In this document: in pieces, positions 23,595 to 31,595 of the stretch | Layout of the letters: every line of letters begins with the position of its first letter | How positions within the stretch are numbered: the first letter of the stretch is position 1 | NCBI GenBank assembly: GCA_035512575.1 | Contig: DATKDT010000078.1 | Span: forward strand, 1-64,000 | Reading direction: 5' to 3' | Length of the DNA: 64,000 nucleotides | DNA from: JALYRV01 sp035512575 | Lineage (GTDB): Bacteria; Acidobacteriota; Vicinamibacteria; Vicinamibacterales; SCN-69-37 | Program-made: the position numbers and the translations under genes | The notes under the pieces: generated by a model | What the model saw: only the letters and a program-made list of their open reading frames with translations | Database searches by the model: none | What the model was told of the DNA's origin: nothing

Positions 23595-24307
23595 TCCGCC
23601 GCGATTGTAAATGGTAAATCGACCCGGGCCGCCTGAGGCAGAGGCTCGATGCGATACAACTCGCGCGTATGCGCCACGGCGGCGAGAATCGCCGTGATCG
23701 CCAGACCGGCGGCCCCGAACCACGCCCCGATGTCGAACAGCTTCATCGTCGCGCCGAACAGCGTGATGTCGGCGCCCCAGAAGAGACGCAGCGTGCCAAT
23801 CGCGAGCAGGATCCGCAGCTCGGTCGGCCCGATGCGCCAGAACGACATGTGAAAGCGGCCGAGCGCGTGCGTCGCGAGATAGACCTCGATCGACAGCAGG
23901 TAGTACGCCACCAGAAACGCGAGCATGGCGACAGCCGTGCTGAAGCCGCCCATCACCAGTCCGAGCAGCAGCACCAGGATGCCCGCGGCGTCGAGCACGT
24001 GGTCGACATAGAACCCGTAGCGCGGCCGCTCGTGCCGGCGCACGCGCGCCAGCGTGCCGTCGAGGCTGTCGCCAAACCAGTTGAGGGCAAGAAACAGAAT
24101 CACGAGGCCGAGCGCGGGCGGCCACACGGATGCCAGCCAGAAGCTCGCGCCCGCGCCGGCCATGGACAGGGCGGCAAGCGCCGTCAGGTGATCCGAATTG
24201 ACCCTGGCGGGCACGCGCCCGGCCATCGCGATGAGCGCCCGCTTTTCAGCGGCGGCGAGCAGACTGTGATGTTCGCGGACGGCGGACACATACGGTGTGG
24301 GCGTCAT
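23591..24307 (-). CDS. CDP-alcohol phosphatidyltransferase family protein
   Basis: A 238-residue integral membrane enzyme with about six TM segments. The signature D-G-x2-A-R-x8-G-x3-D-x3-D is intact in DGTLARVRRHERPRYGFYVDHVLD. It should transfer a phosphatidyl or similar group from a CDP-activated donor to an alcohol; the acceptor is not predictable. The ATG at 24307 lies beside the divergent MBL gene. Confidence 0.85.
   Translation of the reverse strand: MTPTPYVSAVREHHSLLAAAEKRALIAMAGRVPARVNSDHLTALAALSMAGAGASFWLASVWPPALGLVILFLALNWFGDSLDGTLARVRRHERPRYGFYVDHVLDAAGILVLLLGLVMGGFSTAVAMLAFLVAYYLLSIEVYLATHALGRFHMSFWRIGPTELRILLAIGTLRLFWGADITLFGATMKLFDIGAWFGAAGLAITAILAAVAHTRELYRIEPLPQAARVDLPFTIAAE
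23603..23622. repeat. GTAAATG-GTAAATC heptamers
   Basis: ATTGTAAATGGTAAATCGACCC at the 3' end of the phosphatidyltransferase gene is the exact reverse complement of the 22 bp upstream of pduO at about 30153-30172. Confidence 0.6.
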
Positions 24308-24347
24308 GAGTTCCTCTTACCGGATCAATGCGAGAATCGGCAGAGAG

Positions 24348-25019
24348 ATGGCTCAGACCCTGATTGTCGAGACCGCCGCCGCGCCGCCATTCATGAAGAA
24401 CGGGTTCGTGCTGGGCTGTCCGCGCACGAAGGAAGGCGTGATCATCGATCCCGGTGATGAAGTGGACGAGCTGGTGGCCGCCGCCGCCCGTCACGGCCTG
24501 CGCATCACGCGCATCCTGCTGACGCACGCGCACCTGGATCACGTCACCGGCGTCGCGGCCGCGACGCGCGCTTTCGGCGCGCCCGTCTACCTGCACCGCG
24601 ACGATCAGTTTCTGTACGACGCCGCCGTGCAGCAGGGCCTGATGTTCGGCCTGCGTGTCACACAGCCGCCGCCCATCGACATGCATTACGGCGAGGGCGT
24701 GGATGTGTCGTTCGGTGATGTCGGCGTCGACGTGCATCACACGCCCGGCCACTGCCCGGGCGGCGTCTGTCTCGCGATCGGCCCGTCGACCCCAGAGGTG
24801 CGTATGCCCTCCGGCGAGCCGCACGAGCTGTTCGTCGGCGACACGCTCTTCGCGGGCTCGATCGGCCGCACGGACCTGCCGGGCGGCGATCACACCACGC
24901 TGCTGCGCTCGATTCGCGGCGTGCTGTTCAGGTTTCCGGATGCGACGCCCGTGCACGCGGGACACGGACCATCCACGACGGTTGGCGACGAGAAACGAAC
25001 TAATCCGTTCCTGACGTAG
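24348..25019 (+). CDS. MBL-fold hydrolase (glyoxalase II-like)
   Basis: A 223-residue metallo-beta-lactamase-fold enzyme with the metal motif THAHLDH, later ligands in HHTPGHCPGGV and FVGDTLFAGSIGRTD, and a final His in VHAGHGPSTT. The GD-LF-GSIGR-D pattern is that of glyoxalase II and related persulfide/thioester hydrolases. The start chosen is ATG 24348 after a purine-rich GCAGAGAG; ATG 24306 in the same frame is possible. The 3' end overlaps the convergent FHA gene by 20 bp. Confidence 0.87.
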   Translation: MAQTLIVETAAAPPFMKNGFVLGCPRTKEGVIIDPGDEVDELVAAAARHGLRITRILLTHAHLDHVTGVAAATRAFGAPVYLHRDDQFLYDAAVQQGLMFGLRVTQPPPIDMHYGEGVDVSFGDVGVDVHHTPGHCPGGVCLAIGPSTPEVRMPSGEPHELFVGDTLFAGSIGRTDLPGGDHTTLLRSIRGVLFRFPDATPVHAGHGPSTTVGDEKRTNPFLT

Positions 25020-25317
25020 CGTGGCGCTCGACGGCAAGCGTCACTTTGCCGATTCCTATCTCATCGCCGGCTTTCGCCACGGCCCGCGTCACGCGCGCGC
25101 CGTTGACGTGCGTGCCGTTCGTGCTGTCGAGATCCTCGACGATCAGCTGGCCCGACACGTCGGCCGTCAGCCGGCAGTGCACGCGCGACACCAGCGGCGC
25201 GTCGACGATGAAATCGGCGCGCGTCGCGCGGCCCACCGTCTTGATCGATCCGTCGGAGAGGCGGAAGGTCTTGCCGTTAGGCTTCTCGGCGAGACCCGAC
25301 GCGCGCAGCACCCACAT
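25000..25317 (-). CDS. FHA domain protein
   Basis: A 105-residue single forkhead-associated domain that binds phosphothreonine peptides. Conserved positions are GRATRADFIVDAPLVSRVHCRL and DLDSTNGTHVNG. The ATG 25317 overlaps the stop of pntA (TGATG), so it is translated from the same message; GTG 25320 is an alternative start. Confidence 0.88.
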   Translation of the reverse strand: MWVLRASGLAEKPNGKTFRLSDGSIKTVGRATRADFIVDAPLVSRVHCRLTADVSGQLIVEDLDSTNGTHVNGARVTRAVAKAGDEIGIGKVTLAVERHATSGTD

Positions 25318-26480
25318 CACGTGATCCGCTCGTGGACGACGGCGCCGTCGCGCGTGACCAGTGTCTCGCGCGTGATCTCGTCGTCGGTGTCGAGCCTGAC
25401 GCGCGCGGGGCTTTCGTCGTCCTTGTCGCGCCGCGCGAGGTGCACGAGGAACGTCGTGATGTTGCGCGCGTACATCTGCGAGGCGTCGTGCGGCACGGTG
25501 CCGGGAAGGTTCGTCGGGCCCAGGATGGTGACGCCGTTGGCGGCCACCGTCTCGTCCGCTTTCGTCAGCTCGCAGTTGCCGCCGCGCTCCGCGGCGAGAT
25601 CAACAATCACGGATCCCGGCGGCATTGCCGCGACCATATCGGCCGTGATGAGCACCGGTGATTTGCGGCCGGGCACCGCGGCGGTGGTAATGACGATGTT
25701 GGAGCCCGAGACCCACTTGAGCATCGCTTCGCGCTGCCGCCGATAGAACGCCTCGTCCTGCGCCACGGCATAGCCGCCCTTGTCCTCGGCGCCGTCGGTT
25801 TCGAGCGGCAGCTCCGCGAACCGCGCGCCCAGGCTCATGACCTGTTCCTTCGCGGCCGGCCGCACGTCGTACGCCTCGACGCGCGCGCCGAGGCGCCGCG
25901 CGGTCGCGATGGCCATCAGGCCGGCAACGCCGGCGCCGATGACGAACACCCGGGCCGGCGCAATCGTGCCTGCGGCCGTCGTCAGCATCGGGAACAGGCG
26001 CGGCGCGGCGACGGCGGCCTCGAGCACGGCCTTGTAGCCGGCAATCGTGGCCATCGACGACAGCGCGTCCATGCTCTGCGCGCGCGTGATGCGCGGCATC
26101 AGCTCCATCGAAAAGCTCGTCACGCCGCGCGCCGCCATCAGGCGCGCGCCCTCGGCGTTCGAAAGCGGGTCGCTGAAGCCGATGACGGTCTGCTCCGCGC
26201 GATACGCTGCCAGATCGCTCGCGCTGTTGGCGTTGGCCGCGGCCGTCCGCACCTGCAGCAGGACGTCGGCGGCGAACGCGCCCGGCCTGTCGACGATGCG
26301 CGCGCCCTGTTTTTCGTACTCGGTGTCGGGGAAGCCTGCCTCGCGTCCGGCGTCACGCTCGACGAGGACGTCGAACCCCGCCTTCCTGATCTGTGCGACG
26401 ACTGCGGGGACGAGCGCGACGCGGCGCTCGCCTGGAGCTGTTTCTTTCGGGACCCCTGCGGTGGGATTCGATGGACTCAT
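25317..26480 (-). CDS. pntA: NAD(P) transhydrogenase subunit alpha / alanine-dehydrogenase family
   Basis: A 387-residue protein matching the soluble domain I of proton-translocating transhydrogenase, which binds NAD(H). Visible are VPKETAPGERRVALVP, the Rossmann motif VFVIGAGVAGLMAIATARRLGA, and the RQA-like loop region. It has no TM segments, so it would be the PntAA form that needs PntAB and PntB. Neither is next to it; the coupled downstream gene is an FHA protein instead. The symbol is therefore tentative and alanine dehydrogenase-like function is not excluded. Confidence 0.82.
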   Translation of the reverse strand: MSPSNPTAGVPKETAPGERRVALVPAVVAQIRKAGFDVLVERDAGREAGFPDTEYEKQGARIVDRPGAFAADVLLQVRTAAANANSASDLAAYRAEQTVIGFSDPLSNAEGARLMAARGVTSFSMELMPRITRAQSMDALSSMATIAGYKAVLEAAVAAPRLFPMLTTAAGTIAPARVFVIGAGVAGLMAIATARRLGARVEAYDVRPAAKEQVMSLGARFAELPLETDGAEDKGGYAVAQDEAFYRRQREAMLKWVSGSNIVITTAAVPGRKSPVLITADMVAAMPPGSVIVDLAAERGGNCELTKADETVAANGVTILGPTNLPGTVPHDASQMYARNITTFLVHLARRDKDDESPARVRLDTDDEITRETLVTRDGAVVHERIT

Positions 26481-26492
26481 TCGCCGCTGAGT

Positions 26493-28154
26493 CTATCGCA
26501 GAGCGAAGGCCCAGTTCAGGAATGTCGCGATCGACAAGGTGAGCTGCGGCGTCACGCGCGCGCCGGCGAGCGACGCGTACTCGCTTACGTCGCCGGTCGG
26601 CGCCGGCACGAGCAGGTGATTCACGCCGGCGAGCGTGACGAGCTGCGTGAGCGGCGCGCGCTTCCGCTGGTTCGCGAGTGCCGCGAGCTTTTCGCCGTGA
26701 TGCGGCGGCACCTGCACGTCGCGCTCGGCGCGCACCACCATCAGCGGCTGTTTGACTTTTGTCAGGGCTTCGGCTGGATCGAACATGAGCAGGCTGCGGA
26801 ACCATGGCGTGTCGGCGGCGGCGCGCAGGTCGTCGGGCACGCCTTCCCAGCCCCTGCCGTTGATGACCGCGTTCATCAGCCTGCGCTGCATCGCGATGCG
26901 CGCGTCGCGATCCGCCGGCTCGATCTGCATGCGGCCGAGCGCGTGCAGCTGCTGTTCGAGAATCAGCTCGTACCCCGTCGTGCCGGGGCCGGCCACGAGC
27001 ACGACGGCCTTCACCTTCTTCTCGCGCGCGGCCGTGAGCAGGGCCACCGCCGCGCCTTCGCTGTGGCCGACGAGCGCGATCCGATCCTTGTCGACGTCCT
27101 TCCGTTTGGCCAGCCAGGTGACCGCCGCGCGCGCATCCTCGGCATAGTCGGCGAGCGTGGCGGCCTCCGGGCGCCCGCCGCTCTGGCCGACGCCGCGTTT
27201 GTCGTAGCGCAGCACGAGATAGCCCGCCTCGGCGAGCTGGCCCGCGAGCTGGCCGAAGATGGGAATGCCGGCGACCGTCTCGTCCCGATCGGTCGGTCCC
27301 GATCCACCAATCAGCACGACCGCGGGCGATTTCGCGGCGCCAGTCGACGGCTTTGTGATGGTCGATGCCAGATTGAAACCCAGGGCGGGGACGAAGACGT
27401 CCTCATCGCCGGAGTTGCGGTACGTCTCAGCGCGCGTCGACACGCTCGACAGATCGTCGCGGACGACGGTCAGCTGCAGCGCGGGAATCTGGACGCGGGC
27501 GAGCCGCCCGCGCGCGTCGACGTCGATGGTGACCGGCAGCTCGCTGCCGGGACTCATGATCGTGATCTCGTACCGCTTGAGCGCAACGGGACCGTCGTTG
27601 GTGACGATCTTCCGGTCGCTCACCGATGTCACGACGGCGTCGATCTCGGCCTGCGGCACGACGAAAATCCTGAACGTGGAGCCCACCGGCAGGGAGCCGA
27701 GCCGCGCGGCGAGCACTTCGTAGGCGCCATAGAACGCGTTGGGCAGCGCGATCGTGCGCGAGGAAATCTGGTGCGTGACCGAGGCCTTCTGGCCGTTCTG
27801 CAGATAGTCCGTCACCGCCGTCGTCACGCCGAACGTCGTCGTCGAGGAGATCGGCTGGCCGCGCAGCAGCGCCTCGATTCTCAGCTCGCGCGGATGCCAG
27901 TCGGCGGCCAGGGAGAGGTCGAAGCTGTTGATGACGAGCGGAGCGGGGGCGCGCTGGCTGCCGGTCGAGGTGACCCGCCAGCCGTTCGGGATTCTCGCGA
28001 CAGTCGTCTCTTCGGTGCCGATGGGCGTCGACCCTGCGAAGATGGTGAACGACGCGGCGCCCTCGCCGGGCCCGGCCGGCGTCTGCGCGGCGGCCGCCCC
28101 GGCCGTCAGCAGGAGCGCGGCCAGCGCGGACGTAAACTTACGTGAGCAAGGCAT
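26493..28154 (-). CDS. secreted alpha/beta hydrolase
   Basis: A 553-residue exported serine hydrolase. A Sec signal peptide ending in AGAAAAQ is followed by a 250-residue beta-rich domain, then an alpha/beta-hydrolase domain with GGSGPTDRDE, the oxyanion region YDKRGVGQSGG, nucleophile GHSEG, acid near RAERDVQVPPHH, and catalytic His in LAGVNHLL. It likely hydrolyses a small ester or peptide in the periplasm. A minus-strand TATCCT box lies 6 nt before the ATG, which shares a CATG with the divergent ygfZ start. Confidence 0.87.
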   Translation of the reverse strand: MPCSRKFTSALAALLLTAGAAAAQTPAGPGEGAASFTIFAGSTPIGTEETTVARIPNGWRVTSTGSQRAPAPLVINSFDLSLAADWHPRELRIEALLRGQPISSTTTFGVTTAVTDYLQNGQKASVTHQISSRTIALPNAFYGAYEVLAARLGSLPVGSTFRIFVVPQAEIDAVVTSVSDRKIVTNDGPVALKRYEITIMSPGSELPVTIDVDARGRLARVQIPALQLTVVRDDLSSVSTRAETYRNSGDEDVFVPALGFNLASTITKPSTGAAKSPAVVLIGGSGPTDRDETVAGIPIFGQLAGQLAEAGYLVLRYDKRGVGQSGGRPEAATLADYAEDARAAVTWLAKRKDVDKDRIALVGHSEGAAVALLTAAREKKVKAVVLVAGPGTTGYELILEQQLHALGRMQIEPADRDARIAMQRRLMNAVINGRGWEGVPDDLRAAADTPWFRSLLMFDPAEALTKVKQPLMVVRAERDVQVPPHHGEKLAALANQRKRAPLTQLVTLAGVNHLLVPAPTGDVSEYASLAGARVTPQLTLSIATFLNWAFALR

Positions 28155-29139
28155 GGTTTCAGGATATCAGGAGGCCCGCGAACGGGCCGCGTTCGACGAG
28201 CGAAGCGATCGCGGCCGCGTGCTGCTGTCCGGTCCAGGCGGCAAAGCGTTCCTGCACGCGCTGCTGACCAACGACATCGCCGCCCTTGAGCCGGGGTCGG
28301 GCTGCTATGCCGCGCTGCTCAACCCGCAGGGCCGCATGATCACCGATATGGACGTGCTCTGTGGCGCGGCCGACGCGATTCTGCTCGTCGTGCCTTCAGA
28401 CGCCGCGGCGCCGCTGGCGGCTCGCCTCGAGCGGCTGATTTTTGCCGAGGAGGTCGTTCCCGCCGATGCGTCGGCGTCGACCGCGCACTTCAGCGTCACC
28501 GGACCCGCGTCCGGCGAGGTCGTCGACGCGGCCCTCGCGGCGCTGGGATATGCGCCCGTCGCAGCGCGGCTGGACGTCGAATACCACAACGTCAGTCTCT
28601 CCGGCATCAACGAGGACGGCCTGGTGTGGCGCACGCGCGCGATCGGCCTCGACGGCATCGACATCGCCGTCCGCCAGGATCACGCGGCCGCCGTCCGTGC
28701 GCAGCTTGCGTCGCTGGCCGCGCCGCTGTCGCGCCAGGCGAGACAAACGCTGCGCGTCGAAGCGGGCCGGCCCGAATTCGGCGTCGACATGACGGAGGAG
28801 ACGATCCCGCTCGAGGCGAATCTGCTCGAGCGCGCCATCAGCACCACGAAGGGCTGCTACGTCGGGCAGGAAGTCATCATCCGCGTGCTCCATCGCGGTG
28901 GCGGACGGGTGGCGAAGCGCCTCGTGCAGCTCCGCTTCGACGGCGGCGAGGCCAGCGTGCCGCTGGCGGGCAGCACGCTCGGCGCGGATGGACGCGAGAT
29001 TGGCCGCGTCACGAGCGCGGTGTGGTCTCCGCGCGCGGGCGCGGCCATCGGCCTGGGTTACGTGCACCGCGACTTCGTCCGCGAGGGCCTGGAGCTGGCC
29101 ATGCCGGACGGGCGCAGCGCCGTGATTACGTCCGTCTGA
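28153..29139 (+). CDS. ygfZ: folate-binding YgfZ/GcvT-like protein
   Basis: A 328-residue aminomethyltransferase-fold protein carrying the YgfZ signature KGCYVGQE. YgfZ uses folate to assist Fe-S cluster repair or assembly. NDIAALEPGSGCYAALLNPQGRM is the typical N-terminal folate-site region. The ATG 28153 shares the CATG at 28152-28155 with the divergent hydrolase start. The last 14 bp overlap the convergent mutT. Confidence 0.9.
   Translation: MVSGYQEARERAAFDERSDRGRVLLSGPGGKAFLHALLTNDIAALEPGSGCYAALLNPQGRMITDMDVLCGAADAILLVVPSDAAAPLAARLERLIFAEEVVPADASASTAHFSVTGPASGEVVDAALAALGYAPVAARLDVEYHNVSLSGINEDGLVWRTRAIGLDGIDIAVRQDHAAAVRAQLASLAAPLSRQARQTLRVEAGRPEFGVDMTEETIPLEANLLERAISTTKGCYVGQEVIIRVLHRGGGRVAKRLVQLRFDGGEASVPLAGSTLGADGREIGRVTSAVWSPRAGAAIGLGYVHRDFVREGLELAMPDGRSAVITSV
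28161..28166 (-). promoter_or_regulatory. -10 box for the secreted hydrolase (leaderless)
   Basis: TATCCT with 6 nt to the ATG; it lies inside the first codons of the divergent ygfZ gene. Confidence 0.45.
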
Positions 29140-29506
29140 GCTGCGCGATCAGCGTGGCATCGGCCTCGGGGAACTCCAGCGAATCCAGGCGCGCCCGCTC
29201 GATCCACTGCATCTCCTGCCCCTGCTGCGGGCTCGGCTCGCCCTCCATGTCGCACGCGATGAAATGCAGTTTCACGGTTTTGTCCGGATAGGCGTGCGAC
29301 GTCACGAGCATCGTCTGGCGCGGTGTGATCCTGACGCCGAGCTCTTCGACAATCTCGCGGATCAGGCACTCGTGAATGGACTCGCCCGGCTCGCACTTGC
29401 CGCCGGGGAACTCCCACAACCCTTCGAGATGCGCGCCCTTCGGCCGGCGCGTCACCAGCACGGCGCCGCCGCGCTCGATTACCGCCGCGGCAACGATGAC
29501 GGCCAT
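29126..29506 (-). CDS. mutT: NUDIX hydrolase, MutT-like
   Basis: A 126-residue Nudix protein with the full box GGKCEPGESIHECLIREIVEELG. RRPKGAHLEGLWEFPGGK is the MutT/MutY-C-type lead-in, so it probably hydrolyses oxidised purine nucleotides. Start ATG 29506 lies inside the 3' end of mutY (28-bp overlap), so the two are coupled. Because the MutY here lacks its MutT-like C-terminal domain, this protein may supply that function in trans. Confidence 0.85.
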   Translation of the reverse strand: MAVIVAAAVIERGGAVLVTRRPKGAHLEGLWEFPGGKCEPGESIHECLIREIVEELGVRITPRQTMLVTSHAYPDKTVKLHFIACDMEGEPSPQQGQEMQWIERARLDSLEFPEADATLIAQLRRT

Positions 29507-30165
29507 GGATAGGCGACGCACTGCCGCTTGAGCGGGCAGCGCGGGCAGGCGGGCCTGCGGGCGGTGCACACGGTTGCGCCGAAATCCATCAGCGCCTGGT
29601 TGAAGTCATAAAAGGCGCGCTGCGGGAGCACGGCGCGCGACAGCGCCCACAGCTGTTTCTTCATCGCGTGCGATTTGAGATCCCCCTCGCCGACGAACAC
29701 GCGGTACAGGACACGCGCCACATTGGTGTCGAGGATGGCCGCGCGCTTGCGGAAGCCGAAGCTGAGCACGGCGCCAAGCGTGTACTCCCCGATGCCCTTG
29801 AAGCGGCCGAGCGCCTCGGGATCGCCGGGCAGCTGCCCGCCGTACGACGCGACCGTTTCGCGCGCAATCGACTGCAGGCGCGTGGGCCGGATGTTGTAGC
29901 CGAGCGGCCGCCAGGTGCGGCGGACGTCGGCCGGACGCGCCCCGGCCAGCGCTTCCAGCGTCGGATACTTGCCCAGCCATTCGTGGTATTTGGGCAGCAC
30001 GCGGTCCACCTGCGTCTGCTGCAGCATCACCTCCGACACGAGGATGTGGTACGGGTCGCTCGTCTCCCGCCAGGGCAGCGCCCGCCCGTGGCGGCGGTAC
30101 CAGCCAAGGAGGGTTCGTCTGAATCGCTGACGGGCAGGCGCCGCCGGCGTGGGTCGATTTACCAT
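29479..30165 (-). CDS. mutY: A/G-specific adenine glycosylase, short form
   Basis: A 228-residue HhH-GPD glycosylase. It has ETSDPYHILVSEVMLQQTQVDRV, helix-hairpin-helix FKGIGEYTLGAVLSFGF, catalytic Asp in AILDTNVARVL, and the [4Fe-4S] ligands C-x6-C-x2-C-x5-C near the C-terminus. It removes adenine mispaired with 8-oxoguanine. At about two-thirds of the usual length it lacks the C-terminal 8-oxoG-recognising domain; a Nudix gene overlaps its end. The ATG is divergent from pduO with overlapping -10 elements. Confidence 0.88.
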   Translation of the reverse strand: MVNRPTPAAPARQRFRRTLLGWYRRHGRALPWRETSDPYHILVSEVMLQQTQVDRVLPKYHEWLGKYPTLEALAGARPADVRRTWRPLGYNIRPTRLQSIARETVASYGGQLPGDPEALGRFKGIGEYTLGAVLSFGFRKRAAILDTNVARVLYRVFVGEGDLKSHAMKKQLWALSRAVLPQRAFYDFNQALMDFGATVCTARRPACPRCPLKRQCVAYPWPSSLPRR

Positions 30166-30175
30166 TTACAATCTA
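30155..30175. promoter_or_regulatory. GATTTAC heptamers and overlapping divergent -10 boxes (mutY/pduO)
   Basis: Three heptamers (GATTTAC, CATTTAC, AATCTAC). Plus-strand TACAAT at 30167-30172 ends 8 nt before the pduO GTG; minus-strand TAGATT at 30170-30175 precedes the mutY ATG by 4 nt. Confidence 0.45.
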
Positions 30176-30180
30176 CGTGC

Positions 30181-30720
30181 GTGAAGATCTACACCAAGTC
30201 GGGAGACCAGGGAGAGACGTCGCTCTTCGACGGCACCCGGGTATCGAAAGCCGACGCGCGCGTCGAGACCTACGGCGACGTCGACGAGCTGCAGGCCTGG
30301 CTGGGATTCGTGCGCGCCGCCGGCGCGCCCGAGCGGCTCGCGGTCATGCTCGAGCAGATTCAGCGCGACCTGTTCGCGCTCGGCGCGCAGCTGGCCGACC
30401 CACAGCATCGCATTGCCGGGCGCGTAACGAAAGCGTCTTTGTCGGCCGACGACGTGGCGCGGCTCGAGAACTGGATCGATGCGCTCGAGGAAACGCTGCC
30501 CGCGCTGCGGCATTTCATTCTGGCGGGCGGCGCGCCCGCCGGCGCGGCGCTGCACATCGCGCGCGCGGTCTGCCGCCGGGCCGAGCGCCGCATGGTCGCC
30601 CTCGGCCCCGAACGCGACATCGCGCTGCTCCTCACGTACATCAACCGCCTGTCCGACCTGCTGTTCGTGATGGCGCGCGCCGCCAATCAGGACGCCGCCT
30701 CGCCAGAGACCGAGTGGTGA
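30181..30720 (+). CDS. PduO-type cob(I)alamin adenosyltransferase
   Basis: A 179-residue ATP:corrinoid adenosyltransferase. Signatures are KIYTKSGDQGETSLFDGTRVSKADARVETYGDVDEL at the N-terminus and the ATP-binding helix ARAVCRRAERRMVAL...YINRLSDLLFVMAR. It makes adenosylcobalamin in the cytosol. GTG start, leaderless promoter. Its stop overlaps the hpnC GTG (GTGA), placing it in the hopanoid/squalene operon for no obvious biochemical reason. Confidence 0.93.
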   Translation: MKIYTKSGDQGETSLFDGTRVSKADARVETYGDVDELQAWLGFVRAAGAPERLAVMLEQIQRDLFALGAQLADPQHRIAGRVTKASLSADDVARLENWIDALEETLPALRHFILAGGAPAGAALHIARAVCRRAERRMVALGPERDIALLLTYINRLSDLLFVMARAANQDAASPETEW

Positions 30721-31595
30721 CCCGCGATCCGTACGCCGTCTGCCTGGATATCGTCCGCGCCCACCACGAAAACTTCCCCGTCGCCTCGCATCTCGTGCCG
30801 GCCCGCATGCGGCGCCACATCGCCGCCGTGTACGCGTTCGCGCGCATCGCCGACGACTTCGCCGACGAAGGACATCTCGCGCCCGACTACCGGCATCGCC
30901 TGCTCGACGACTGGGAACATCGGCTGCGCGTTGCGGCGGCAGGATCGGCCGAGCGGGACGGCTCCGACGAGGCGGCCGTGTTTGCCGCGCTCGAACAGAC
31001 CATTGCCGCGTGCAGCCTGCCGATCTCGCTGTTCACCGATCTGCTGAGCGCGTTCAGGCAGGACGTCGACGTCACGCGCTACGCCACGTGGCCCGATCTG
31101 CTCGACTACTGCCGCCGGTCGGCGAACCCCGTCGGCCGTCTCGTCCTGCGCATCAGCGGCCGCGACGACGCGGCCCTCGATGCCTCGTCCGACGCGCTGT
31201 GCACCGCCCTGCAGCTGACCAACTTCTGGCAGGACCTCGAGCGCGACTGGAAAAAGGGACGGGTCTATTTACCGGCGGACCTGATGGCCGCCCATGGCGC
31301 CGATGAGGGCGACATCGCCGCGGGCGTGATGACGCCGCCGCTGCGCGAGGCGCTCGCCGACGCGGCGGAACGGACGCGGAACCTTTTCCACTGGGGCCGC
31401 CACGTGTGCAGCCAGGTCGGCGGACGGCTCGGCGTCGAGCTTCGCGCCACGTGGCTCGGCGGCACGCGCATTCTCGATCGCCTCGCGCGATCGCATTTCG
31501 ACGTGTTCCAGGCGAGACCGTCGCTCGGCGCCCGCGACGCGCTGCCGATCACGGCGCAGCTGGTGTGGTGGAGCGCGCGCGCAAGCCAAAGATGA
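30717..31595 (+). CDS. hpnC: squalene synthase HpnC
   Basis: A 292-residue trans-isoprenyl diphosphate synthase-like protein. The first Asp-rich motif is ARIADDFADE and the second is QLTNFWQDLERDWKKGRVYLP. In the HpnCDE route it converts presqualene diphosphate to hydroxysqualene. The GTG start overlaps the pduO stop, and the ATGA end is shared with hpnD. Confidence 0.92.
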   Translation: MTRDPYAVCLDIVRAHHENFPVASHLVPARMRRHIAAVYAFARIADDFADEGHLAPDYRHRLLDDWEHRLRVAAAGSAERDGSDEAAVFAALEQTIAACSLPISLFTDLLSAFRQDVDVTRYATWPDLLDYCRRSANPVGRLVLRISGRDDAALDASSDALCTALQLTNFWQDLERDWKKGRVYLPADLMAAHGADEGDIAAGVMTPPLREALADAAERTRNLFHWGRHVCSQVGGRLGVELRATWLGGTRILDRLARSHFDVFQARPSLGARDALPITAQLVWWSARASQR

